A DNA stretch of 64,000 bases from Bacillus marinisedimentorum. Lineage in GTDB: Bacteria; Bacillota; Bacilli; Bacillales; Bacillaceae_O. Positions 57,679 through 64,000 of this stretch are shown piece after piece; position 1 is the stretch's first letter, and each line of letters opens with the position of its first letter. Both the position numbers and the translations under genes were made by a program. The stretch lies in assembly GCF_001644195.2 (NCBI RefSeq), contig NZ_LWBL02000005.1:62001-126000 (forward strand), read 5' to 3'. A model generated the notes under the pieces. That model was not told the DNA's origin. It did no database searches and saw only the letters and a program-made list of their open reading frames with translations.

Positions 57679-59190
57679 TTACTTATTCAGTTTCATCTCT
57701 GCAAGACGTTCCGCCAGCGTGGCCAGCGTCCTGGTCATGACACCAGTTGCACCGGAAGGCCCCAGGTCATGGTCACTTTCTGTGGTCGCAGTTCCTGCAA
57801 TATCCAGGTGTACCCACGGCGTATCTTCCGCAAATTCGCCAATGAACGCGCCGGCCATGATCGGATGGGCTTTGCGGCCCGGCGAATTGTTAAGATCGGC
57901 CATTTTGCTGCCGCGCACTTTTTCTTTATATACATCAAAGTAAGGAAGCTGCCAGATCGGCTCCCCCGTTTCAATCGAAGAATACAGCACTTCCTCGAAA
58001 AATGATTCATTGTTCGTCATGGCCCCTGTTGTTACATCGCCGAGCGCGACAACAACACCGCCTGTGAGCGTGGCAACATCGACGATATAACCCGCGCCAA
58101 GCTGTTTGGCATACGTGACGGCGTCCGCAAGCGCAAGGCGCCCTTCTGCATCAGTGTTAAGCACTTCGATTGTACGCCCGCTTAAAGAAGTGATCACATC
58201 ATCAGGCTTGAACGCATCACCGCTGATCATGTTATCGGTCGACGGGATGACTGCCATGACGTTTTGTTCCGGCTTCAGTTCCCCGACCACTTCCATTGCG
58301 CCTAAAACGGCTGCCGCACCGCCCATATCGGTTTTCATGCCGACAATTCCGTCTTTCGGCTTCAGGGAGTATCCGCCTGTGTCAAACGTGATGCCTTTGC
58401 CGACCAAAGCAAGGACATTATTCCATTCATCGGTGCCTTTATACTTGAGCACGATCATCTTCGGAGGCTGGGTGGAGCCTTTATTGACGGCCAGGAGCGC
58501 TCCCATGCCGAGCTTTTCCATTTCTTCTTTATCAAGAATTTCATATTCCATGTCATACTTATCGGCAATTTGGACTGCCACTTCCGCTAAGTCTGTTGCT
58601 GTCAGCATATTCCCCGGCATATTGACCAGCGTCCGTGCCGTGTTCGTCGCTTTTCCGTGCGCATAGCCGACAGAAAGGCTGGCGTGCACCTCTTCTTTTT
58701 CCGCTGTGGAAATGACTTTGAGGCTCGACAGTTCCTTTTCAGGCTCATTCGATTTTTTCTTGTAATGGTTGAACTGGTATGTCGCCATCGGCAGTGCTTC
58801 TCCAAGTGCATGCGCAGCATCATACACATCCGCTTTTTCAGAAACGAAACTGTCCAGTTCAATAGCTGCTTCAGTCAGTTTATCGCCGTCCAACTTTTTG
58901 AACACATTTCCGAACGCTTCACGGATCACCTTGAAACCGGTCTCTTCCTTATCGCCGAGACCAACAAAGTAAATCCGTTTCGTTCCTGTTTTGCCGAGGG
59001 TATGTATCTTTGTGACCTGTTTCTTTTCCGGAGAAATATCGCCGTCTTTCAGCATCTCCTTAATCTGTCCCTCAAGTTTTTCATCAAGTGAAGCAAGCGT
59101 TCCTTCCAATTTTTGATGTTTGTGGAAAACACCAATGACAAGCGCCTGGATTTTCTCATCAGCCTGCAGCTTTTCATTAATTGTGAACAT
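57679..59190 (-). CDS. pepA: Leucyl aminopeptidase (M17)
   Basis: A 503-residue cytosolic di-zinc aminopeptidase. The C-terminal catalytic domain has the lysine and aspartate in [16 protein letters not shown], a second ligand set in [14 protein letters not shown], the M17 signature [13 protein letters not shown] and the [11 protein letters not shown] motif. The ATG at 59190 follows GGAGGTGG at 7 nt. It corresponds to B. subtilis YuiE in the same gene order. Confidence 0.92.
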   Translation of the reverse strand: MFTINEKLQADEKIQALVIGVFHKHQKLEGTLASLDEKLEGQIKEMLKDGDISPEKKQVTKIHTLGKTGTKRIYFVGLGDKEETGFKVIREAFGNVFKKLDGDKLTEAAIELDSFVSEKADVYDAAHALGEALPMATYQFNHYKKKSNEPEKELSSLKVISTAEKEEVHASLSVGYAHGKATNTARTLVNMPGNMLTATDLAEVAVQIADKYDMEYEILDKEEMEKLGMGALLAVNKGSTQPPKMIVLKYKGTDEWNNVLALVGKGITFDTGGYSLKPKDGIVGMKTDMGGAAAVLGAMEVVGELKPEQNVMAVIPSTDNMISGDAFKPDDVITSLSGRTIEVLNTDAEGRLALADAVTYAKQLGAGYIVDVATLTGGVVVALGDVTTGAMTNNESFFEEVLYSSIETGEPIWQLPYFDVYKEKVRGSKMADLNNSPGRKAHPIMAGAFIGEFAEDTPWVHLDIAGTATTESDHDLGPSGATGVMTRTLATLAERLAEMKLNK

Positions 59191-59281
59191 CATTCCACCT
59201 CCAAAAGTTCTATAACCGGTGCACTTCTTCAATTATATAAAAATTAGGGTTCAAATACGAATGGCACGTGTCCGGTACCTG

Positions 59282-59662
59282 TCAGTCTTCCTGCAAATAC
59301 AAAATAAGATCCGGCAATGCCGGTAATTCCCTCATTTTTTCGAATGAAACCCGTTCAACGTCTTCCGGGATGACGGAAAGGCATTCCTCTATGAATGAAT
59401 TCACCTCTTCCAGATCGACACCCCAGTAAAAAGGCCGGTACTTCTGAATATATCGGTGCCCTGCCGTCATCATCATCCTCGCCCCTTTTACATTGCCGTA
59501 TCCATAATGATACATGGCGACAACCATCTGCAGCAGGCCCTTCAAAAAAGTATTGTCCTTATCCGTCATCCAAATCTCTTCAAGCAAATCATGGCACGTA
59601 TAATAATCCCCTTCATTGAACTTAACAAAAAACTCATAGTATTCAAGCGGGTACTGGCTCAT
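59282..59662 (-). CDS. DUF309-domain protein
   Basis: A 126-residue helical protein of the DUF309 family (B. subtilis YpuF is related). The signature FNEGDYYTCHDLLEEIW with the conserved E/H helix and LLQMVVAMYHYGYGNVKGAR are clear. The function of the family is unknown. The ATG at 59662 follows GGGGAGG at 8 nt. A copy of the 35-bp palindromic repeat lies 29 bp upstream, in what would be its leader. Confidence 0.82.
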   Translation of the reverse strand: MSQYPLEYYEFFVKFNEGDYYTCHDLLEEIWMTDKDNTFLKGLLQMVVAMYHYGYGNVKGARMMMTAGHRYIQKYRPFYWGVDLEEVNSFIEECLSVIPEDVERVSFEKMRELPALPDLILYLQED

Positions 59663-59690
59663 CCCTGCGACCTCCCCGGAAAAAACTGAA

Positions 59691-59725
59691 ATTGCCTGGC
59701 AATTGCCCCGCAATTGCCAGGCAAT
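59691..59725. repeat. ATTGCC-family 35-bp palindromic repeat, copy 4
   Basis: ATTGCCTGGCAATTGC, centre CCC, then GCAATTGCCAGGCAAT. The arms are identical to copy 2; only the 3-nt centre differs. It is located directly upstream of the DUF309 gene. Confidence 0.8.
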
Positions 59726-59848
59726 CATACTTGCTTTCATCCATCATAGCAAACCATAATAAGATTAGATAATCTTCTGAACGGCAATAGTGATTATACG
59801 TTACAATAGTACATAAACACCAATACACAGAAAGAAAGGAAGACCGTC

Positions 59849-60325
59849 ATGGAGCTTTTTGCGAATTTCCCGATTTGGACGGCCTTATTTGCCATCTTTT
59901 TTGCCCAGTTTATCAAAGTGCCGATCCAATACATAGCGACAAGGGAATTGGACTGGTCCTTGATTACGAGTACTGGCGGAATGCCAAGTTCCCACTCGGC
60001 TGCAGTCACCTCGCTTGCAACTGCTGTCGGTTTGAAGGAAGGGCTTGATTCGAGTGTGTTTTCGGTAGCCGTTTTGTTTGCCATCATCACCATGTTTGAT
60101 GCAACGGGGGTGCGCCGCCACGCCGGCAGGCAGGCAACCGTATTGAACCAACTCGTCACTGACTTCAACCGCCTCGTGGATGAAGCGATCAACTGGCCGA
60201 AGAAAAAGGAAGAAGAAAAGCGGAGCGAGCTGAAAGAATTGCTCGGCCATGAACCGATTGAAGTCTTTTTCGGGGGAATTACCGGAATCCTGATCGCTAT
60301 CTTTGCATATTACACGATTTATTAA
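59849..60325 (+). CDS. yuiD: YuiD-like divergent PAP2-family membrane protein
   Basis: A 158-residue membrane protein of the DivPAP2 family. It has TGGMPSSHSAAVTSLATAVG, a phosphatase-like PSSHSA motif, and FDATGVRRHAGRQATVLNQL, where the second histidine motif is expected. Phosphatase activity is not proven for the family. AAAGGAAG precedes the ATG. It is the counterpart of B. subtilis yuiD in order. Confidence 0.85.
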   Translation: MELFANFPIWTALFAIFFAQFIKVPIQYIATRELDWSLITSTGGMPSSHSAAVTSLATAVGLKEGLDSSVFSVAVLFAIITMFDATGVRRHAGRQATVLNQLVTDFNRLVDEAINWPKKKEEEKRSELKELLGHEPIEVFFGGITGILIAIFAYYTIY

Positions 60326-60349
60326 TGCTGACCAGGAGGGATGGCAACA

Positions 60350-61156
60350 ATGAAAATAGTATCGATTTGCCCGAGTAATACCGAACTGATCCATTATCTC
60401 GGCCTCACCGGCCAGCTCATTGCCGTCGATGACTTTTCCGATTGGCCCGAACAAGTCAACGGACTGCCGCGCCTGGGACCTGACTTGGACATTGATATGG
60501 ACAAAGTCGAAGCTCTAAAACCTGATCTGGTCGTCGCTTCCCTCAGCGTGCCGGGGATGGAAAAAAATGTGGAAGAACTGAAGAAACGCGGCTTGCCACA
60601 TATCGTGCTCAATCCAAATACACTTGATGAAATTGCAGCCGACTTGCTCACACTGGGAAACGCAGCTGGTGCAGAAGAAAAAGCCGCTGAAACGGCTGCA
60701 GCATTCAATGCCTTCATTGAAAAATATGAACAGCTCGCTTCCGCTGTAACCGACAGGCCTTCGATTTACTGGGAATGGTGGCCGAAGCCTGTCTTTACAC
60801 CCGGCGGGAAAAATTGGCTTACCGAAATCAGCCGGCTGGCAGGTGCTGAAAATGTTTTTGCCGATATTGACCAGGCCAGCTTCAAAACCGACTGGGAAAC
60901 CGTTAAGGAACGAAATCCGGACCACATCGGCATGGCATGGGTCGGCGTGCAGCAAGATAAAATGAAGCCCGAACTTATAGAAAAGCGGCCAGGATGGGCA
61001 GAACTGGATGCGGTAAAAAAGAGGCATATCCATCTTCTTGAAGAGTCTTTATATTGCAGGCCTTCTCCGCGCCTTTTACTCGGCTTGAAAAAACTTGCCC
61101 CTCTCATCCATCCGGCGGTTTTTCCCGTGAATGACGGTGTTGACCCGCTTGCATGA
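60350..61156 (+). CDS. BtuF-like cobalamin/helical-backbone metal-binding protein without signal peptide
   Basis: A 268-residue protein with the class III periplasmic-binding fold. It has IVSICPSNTELIHYLGL, LPRLGPDLDIDMDKVEALKPDLVV (split here: RLGPDLDIDMDKVEAL, KPDLVV) and YWEWWPKPVFTPGGKNW. Family members bind cobalamin or ferric siderophores outside the cell. This one has neither signal peptide nor lipobox and no transporter genes beside it, so it is probably cytosolic and has another use. The ATG at 60350 lies 9 nt behind AGGAGGG; the ATG at 60341 directly abuts the RBS. Confidence 0.75.
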   Translation: MKIVSICPSNTELIHYLGLTGQLIAVDDFSDWPEQVNGLPRLGPDLDIDMDKVEALKPDLVVASLSVPGMEKNVEELKKRGLPHIVLNPNTLDEIAADLLTLGNAAGAEEKAAETAAAFNAFIEKYEQLASAVTDRPSIYWEWWPKPVFTPGGKNWLTEISRLAGAENVFADIDQASFKTDWETVKERNPDHIGMAWVGVQQDKMKPELIEKRPGWAELDAVKKRHIHLLEESLYCRPSPRLLLGLKKLAPLIHPAVFPVNDGVDPLA

Positions 61157-61317
61157 TCGAAATAGGAATGTGCACCTCTTATAGGCATGGAGGTTTTGCG
61201 AAAATACTTGCATTGCCTAAACTTGTTTCCGTTATGGGTTTAGGGCACGTAAAACAGGCTGCTTGCCCTTCACCTTTTATGATGTGAAGTTGGAGTACAA
61301 AAAACTGGTTAAGCGAA

Positions 61318-61351
61318 GCAAAAGGAGCCCGCAGCAAGCGGACTCCTTTTG
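61318..61351 (-). terminator. Terminator of yuiC
   Basis: AAAAGGAG pairs with CTCCTTTT, with an inner CCGC/GCGG, and on the minus strand the stem ends in TTTTGC. It lies about 13 bp after the yuiC stop. Confidence 0.65.
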
Positions 61352-61363
61352 TACACCATATTA

Positions 61364-62062
61364 TCAACCTTTTATAATCTGCTTCCGGAACACTTGCATC
61401 GCTTCATCTTCATTCAGTTCCTTCAGCTGCTCTTCAGTTATGGACCCATTGCCTTTTTCGATGATATATACATCAATTTTTTGCTTTCCCCATTGTTCAT
61501 AGACATCATCGACCGTTTCATAGTAAAGGTCAATTTTATGTCCTTTGATGGCGCTGCCTGTATCAGCCACTACACCGTATCCATAACCCGGAATGTAAAG
61601 AATGGTCCCGATTGGAAAGACCGTTGTATCGGCTGCGATGGTCGAATACAGGTCCCGCTTTACTTTAATTCCGGAATATGTAATCCCATACTGCGGATGT
61701 CCAGGGGTTTTCCCTGTTGATTCGATACCTGCCGTATAACCGGTCGCGGTCACCGTTACCGAGGGATAGATACTCCAGTCCTTTGATTCATGCAGTGTTT
61801 TAGGTTTCTCTTCTGTCTGGCTTGAAATCAAAGTGGTCATCGGTTTCACTTTCGGAAGCTCTTTATGTTGTAATGAAATTTCTTTTGGATCAGAATCTTT
61901 TGCAGCAAAAAGTTTACTGACGATCGGATAATCCTGCTGGCTGATCCATGTTGACAGTCCAGCTGCCTTTACCCCCGAAACCGATTCAAATGTGGTCAAC
62001 ACCGCTGCAAGGAACAGTACTGTGATCATGAATCGTATTCCTAATTCAGTAATAAACTTCAT
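61364..62062 (-). CDS. yuiC: 3D-domain stationary-phase muralytic-like protein YuiC
   Basis: A 232-residue exported protein. It has an N-terminal signal anchor ([18 protein letters not shown]), a linker, and a C-terminal 3D domain with three conserved aspartates. [20 protein letters not shown], then [17 protein letters not shown] and IDVYII, is the MltA/RpfB-like double-psi barrel. B. subtilis YuiC is a small lytic transglycosylase-like Sps protein acting on peptidoglycan. The gene order matches. Confidence 0.88.
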   Translation of the reverse strand: MKFITELGIRFMITVLFLAAVLTTFESVSGVKAAGLSTWISQQDYPIVSKLFAAKDSDPKEISLQHKELPKVKPMTTLISSQTEEKPKTLHESKDWSIYPSVTVTATGYTAGIESTGKTPGHPQYGITYSGIKVKRDLYSTIAADTTVFPIGTILYIPGYGYGVVADTGSAIKGHKIDLYYETVDDVYEQWGKQKIDVYIIEKGNGSITEEQLKELNEDEAMQVFRKQIIKG

Positions 62063-62184
62063 TAAAAACTTTCACTCCTCTCTTCGACTATTCTTTCCCA
62101 GAGAGAGCAAAAGTTATTCGTAAAAAAAGAAAAAAAGTTGAAATACCATTAATTTCATCTTAATTTACAACATTTTTCCATAAT

Positions 62185-62215
62185 AAAAGACTTTCTGCCA
62201 ACAAGAAAGTCTTTT
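62185..62215 (-). terminator. Terminator of yuiB
   Basis: AAAAGACTTTC pairs with GAAAGTCTTTT around 9 nt. It follows the yuiB stop by about 17 bp. Confidence 0.65.
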
Positions 62216-62232
62216 CCTAATATAATAAATTT

Positions 62233-62550
62233 CTAAAACATTTGATATCCACGGACACGGAGCGCTTTAATTGCAATGCCTGCCAGAACCGCTCCGATCA
62301 AGCCGGATGCCAGTATGATGACATCACCGGTGCCTAGTGATAAAAAGTTCTCATAAAGCGCACTGAAGGACGATCCGGGTTTTGTGATATATTCAAAAAA
62401 ACGGACATTATCAATAATAAGGATTACGACAACCGGATAAATGACTGCCATTACCCATGTCGCACGAAGAAGCATATTCAACAAAAATCCAATGCCGAAA
62501 AATAACACGATAAACAAAAGCATTGAGATGATCAATTGGGGTATGCTCAC
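62233..62550 (-). CDS. yuiB: YuiB-like membrane protein
   Basis: A 105-residue membrane protein with three helices. The start SIPQLIISMLLFIVLFFGIG and LLNMLLRATWVMAVIYP are close to B. subtilis YuiB. The start is GTG at 62550 with GGAGGTGG upstream; the long in-frame extension to 62676 contains no RBS and overlaps a terminator. Function unknown. Confidence 0.82.
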   Translation of the reverse strand: MSIPQLIISMLLFIVLFFGIGFLLNMLLRATWVMAVIYPVVVILIIDNVRFFEYITKPGSSFSALYENFLSLGTGDVIILASGLIGAVLAGIAIKALRVRGYQMF

Positions 62551-62662
62551 ATAACCACCTCCATCTGGTTCCATAGTAAGTTTACTGAATTGATACTGAA
62601 CCGTCAATCGCGAAGTTCTATATAACTGACAGAGCAACTGGCCAAAAGAGCGAGTGAAATGC

Positions 62663-62691
62663 AAAAAAGCGTCCATCCCGGACGCTTTTTT
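62663..62691 (-). terminator. Terminator between yuiA and yuiB
   Basis: AAAAAAGCGTCC and GGACGCTTTTTT pair around ATCCC and can act in both directions. It lies 42 bp after the yuiA stop. Confidence 0.8.
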
Positions 62692-62732
62692 ACAGGTGGT
62701 TGTTTATTGGTGAAGTGAAATATGCTGACGGT

Positions 62733-62852
62733 TTACTTTTCGCCGCTTCCGTGGCAGTGGTCACAAGTTTCAGATCCGCCGAGCAGCAGCTGGAAATATC
62801 CCTGCCCGGAGCAGTAAGGACAATCTTTCCGTTCTTTTTTGTTCGTTCTCAT
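62733..62852 (-). CDS. yuiA: YuiA-like small zinc-finger protein
   Basis: A 39-residue protein MRTNKKERKDCPYCSGQG... with two DnaJ-type half fingers, CPYCSGQG and CDHCHGSG, separated by about 15 residues (QLLLGGSET between them). This is the CxxCxGxG layout that binds one zinc in DnaJ zinc fingers. AAAGGGGA lies upstream of the ATG at 62852. It matches B. subtilis YuiA in size and place at the end of the yui block. Function unknown; a chaperone-like or redox role is possible. Confidence 0.82.
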   Translation of the reverse strand: MRTNKKERKDCPYCSGQGYFQLLLGGSETCDHCHGSGEK

Positions 62853-62944
62853 GGAGCTGGTCCCCTTTCTGATAAATCTTAATTTTCTGATAATATATCA
62901 GCTTTTCCGGTAATTGAAAAGAGGAAAAAACATGCAAATTAACG

Positions 62945-62959
62945 TATGAAAGCGTAAAC
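62945..62959. promoter_or_regulatory. cre-like site upstream of yuiA
   Basis: ATGAAAGCGTAAACA fits the relaxed cre consensus WTGNAANCGNWNNCW. It lies about 95 bp upstream of the yuiA start in AT-rich DNA. CcpA control is possible but unproven. Confidence 0.35.
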
Positions 62960-63018
62960 AAGATGTGTTATCTCCTTTTTATAGCCTTTTTCTCATTAAT
63001 TTAGTTTTTTTGAAAAAA

Positions 63019-63185
63019 GGCTCTGTTAGCCTGATGGGTTCGATTTGTGAAATACAACATTACAAGTGGAACGTAAAACAACGTAAAAAATGTTCGGAGC
63101 GTTTCTTTTTATTGTCTTATGCTATTGGCTCACCTTCCACTCCAATCAACTAGTTAAAAAATCAACATCGAGCTTTAACACAGCC
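63019..63185. repeat. Possible MITE or IS remnant
   Basis: A 167-bp noncoding stretch bounded by GGCTCTGTTA (63019-63028) and TAACACAGCC (63176-63185), imperfect inverted ends of the GGCTCTGTT type seen on several Bacillus insertion sequences. No transposase fragment was recognised. The rest of the 500-bp gap between yuiA and the NUDIX gene shows no gene. Confidence 0.35.
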
Positions 63186-63365
63186 CTTCTATTAAAGCAC
63201 CCTTTAAAAGAATAAACCTGATTTTCAGCGTGTTTTCGGAAACATTGCCTGTTAAATGGGGAGTTGATTTCCGCTGCAGACTATAAAGGGAAATGGATCC
63301 CCCCCTTTTCCGGGAATCTAAACACTAACCACGGAAAATATTTCAGCCAAAATAAATAAACTGCC

Positions 63366-63845
63366 CTAAACGAGCAGTTTGTAAGATGTGTAACCGAAAT
63401 GGTCTCCCGGGTTGAAATCGATAATATCGAGTACGTTATGATGGGCGCGGTCAAGGAAAAAGTGAAGCATTTCCGATGTCCTGGGATCCCGGCGAAGTTC
63501 TTCAGGGCTAATAAAAACAGCGTCGTCCAATTCATCATACTGCGGGAGCAGCCGTCCTCCTGTCTGTTCAAGCCTGAAAACAATCATGTTGTCGCTTACC
63601 TCTCCATTAATGACGCCGGAACGCATCCCGATGAGTCCAGTGATTTCTGATAGAATACCCGTTTCTTCTTTCACTTCACGGATGACCGCTTCATCTATTG
63701 TTTCGGCTGGATTGACAAAACCTGCCGGCAGCGACCACATTCCTTTCAGGCCGCTGTATTTTTTCCGGACGACAAGCCATTTTCCATCTTTTATAATGAG
63801 GCCTGCCACGCCAAGCCATACATTTGCCCGTTTGTTTGAACTCAA
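63366..63845 (-). CDS. NUDIX hydrolase
   Basis: A 159-residue NUDIX protein. The full Nudix box GFVNPAETIDEAVIREVKEE-TGI (G-x5-E-x7-R-E-x2-E-E pattern) is intact at about residues 42-64. The nucleotide or other substrate is not evident; the N-terminal NVWLGVAGLIIKDGKWLVVR is common in this group. The start is TTG at 63845 with GGGGGGAG 4 nt upstream. It is the last gene on the right, closed off upstream by a terminator of a neighbouring unit. Confidence 0.85.
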   Translation of the reverse strand: MSSNKRANVWLGVAGLIIKDGKWLVVRKKYSGLKGMWSLPAGFVNPAETIDEAVIREVKEETGILSEITGLIGMRSGVINGEVSDNMIVFRLEQTGGRLLPQYDELDDAVFISPEELRRDPRTSEMLHFFLDRAHHNVLDIIDFNPGDHFGYTSYKLLV

Positions 63846-63956
63846 ATTTCTCCCCCCTGTTTGCGGTATTCAGCTCCATATATATAAGTGTATCAGAAAC
63901 GCTCAACATAACCCCTGTCCCTCTCTCTGTTTTGTGATCTAAAAGGAGACAAAGAA

Positions 63957-63987
63957 AAAGCAAAGGCCGACGACAGGCCTTTGCTTT
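63957..63987. terminator. Terminator-like hairpin at the right edge
   Basis: AAAGCAAAGGCC and GGCCTTTGCTTT are perfect 12-bp arms around 7 nt. It probably ends a gene that lies to the right of the window on the minus strand, or one arriving from it. Confidence 0.65.
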
Positions 63988-64000
63988 CATTATATCTTGA

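Noticed and set aside
62551-62676. N-terminal extension of YuiB
   Set aside because: It would run through a terminator hairpin and lacks an RBS; the GTG at 62550 fits the family length.
1-64000. CRISPR arrays, tRNA or rRNA genes, prophage
   Set aside because: No regularly spaced identical repeats, no tRNA cloverleaf or rRNA signature and no phage structural genes were seen. The 35-bp palindromes are kilobases apart and intergenic, so they are not a CRISPR array.

Overview
The window looks like a chromosomal segment of a Bacillaceae bacterium (Bacillus/Mesobacillus-like). Ribosome binding sites are strong GGAGG types, GTG and TTG starts are common, the promoters are sigma-A like, and the right third is collinear with the Bacillus subtilis yuiH-yuiG(bioY)-yuiF-yuiE(pepA)-yuiD-yuiC-yuiB-yuiA block. 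No rRNA or tRNA gene was seen.

Positions 1-774 are the decayed right end of a Tn3-family transposon: a partial phosphotransferase-like gene, a broken tnpA tail and a 38-bp-type terminal repeat. From about 1.4 to 23.8 kb lies a continuous catabolic block, nearly all on the minus strand. One arm (10.4 to 1.4 kb) encodes a TrpXYZ-like ABC importer, a phenylalanine dehydrogenase and a complete 2-oxoacid dehydrogenase complex (E1alpha, E1beta, E2, E3). The other arm (23.8 to 10.5 kb) is the phenylacetyl-CoA pathway: PaaK, PaaABCD, an EthD-like protein, PaaF, PaaG, an aldehyde dehydrogenase, PaaH, PaaJ, PaaX, PaaY, a nitronate monooxygenase-like flavoprotein, an FlK-like thioesterase and PaaI. Together they would import phenylalanine, deaminate it to phenylpyruvate, decarboxylate that directly to phenylacetyl-CoA, and degrade the ring to acetyl-CoA and succinyl-CoA. 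PaaK gives a separate entry for free phenylacetate. Promoters, a cre site and several dyad operators were found at the control points.

From 24 to 39 kb the DNA is more accessory: a GC-rich dispersed repeat, related repeat units around an AT-rich zinc-ribbon gene, a second copy of the ABC importer, a metallo-beta-lactamase-fold hydrolase, an AT-rich gene with HEPN-like motifs, and an IS21-family insertion (32800-35283) whose 5-bp target duplication TTCCA lies in the last codons of a gene. A lipoprotein gene and the ykoP/ykoN pair follow.

From 39.8 to 43.4 kb there is a likely peptide quorum-sensing module. An HTH-TPR regulator of the RRNPP type is translationally coupled (TAATG) to a 40-codon exported propeptide gene, and next to it is a secreted subtilisin-like protease. 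This resembles NprR-NprX but has an unfamiliar peptide. From 43.5 to 46.7 kb are a cyclophilin lipoprotein, an intact HPr, a wrecked fruA, an intact fruK and a truncated fruR, so the fructose operon is decaying.

From 46.8 kb to the end the content is core: a LysM/L,D-transpeptidase, a P2A-type Ca2+ ATPase, a GNAT acetyltransferase, a PrmA-like methyltransferase, a hemolysin III homologue, then the yuiH-to-yuiA block with a BirA operator before bioY, and a NUDIX hydrolase. A palindromic repeat family, 35 bp in its full form (ATTGCCTGGCAATTGC, 3-nt centre, inverse), recurs between genes from 43 to 60 kb.
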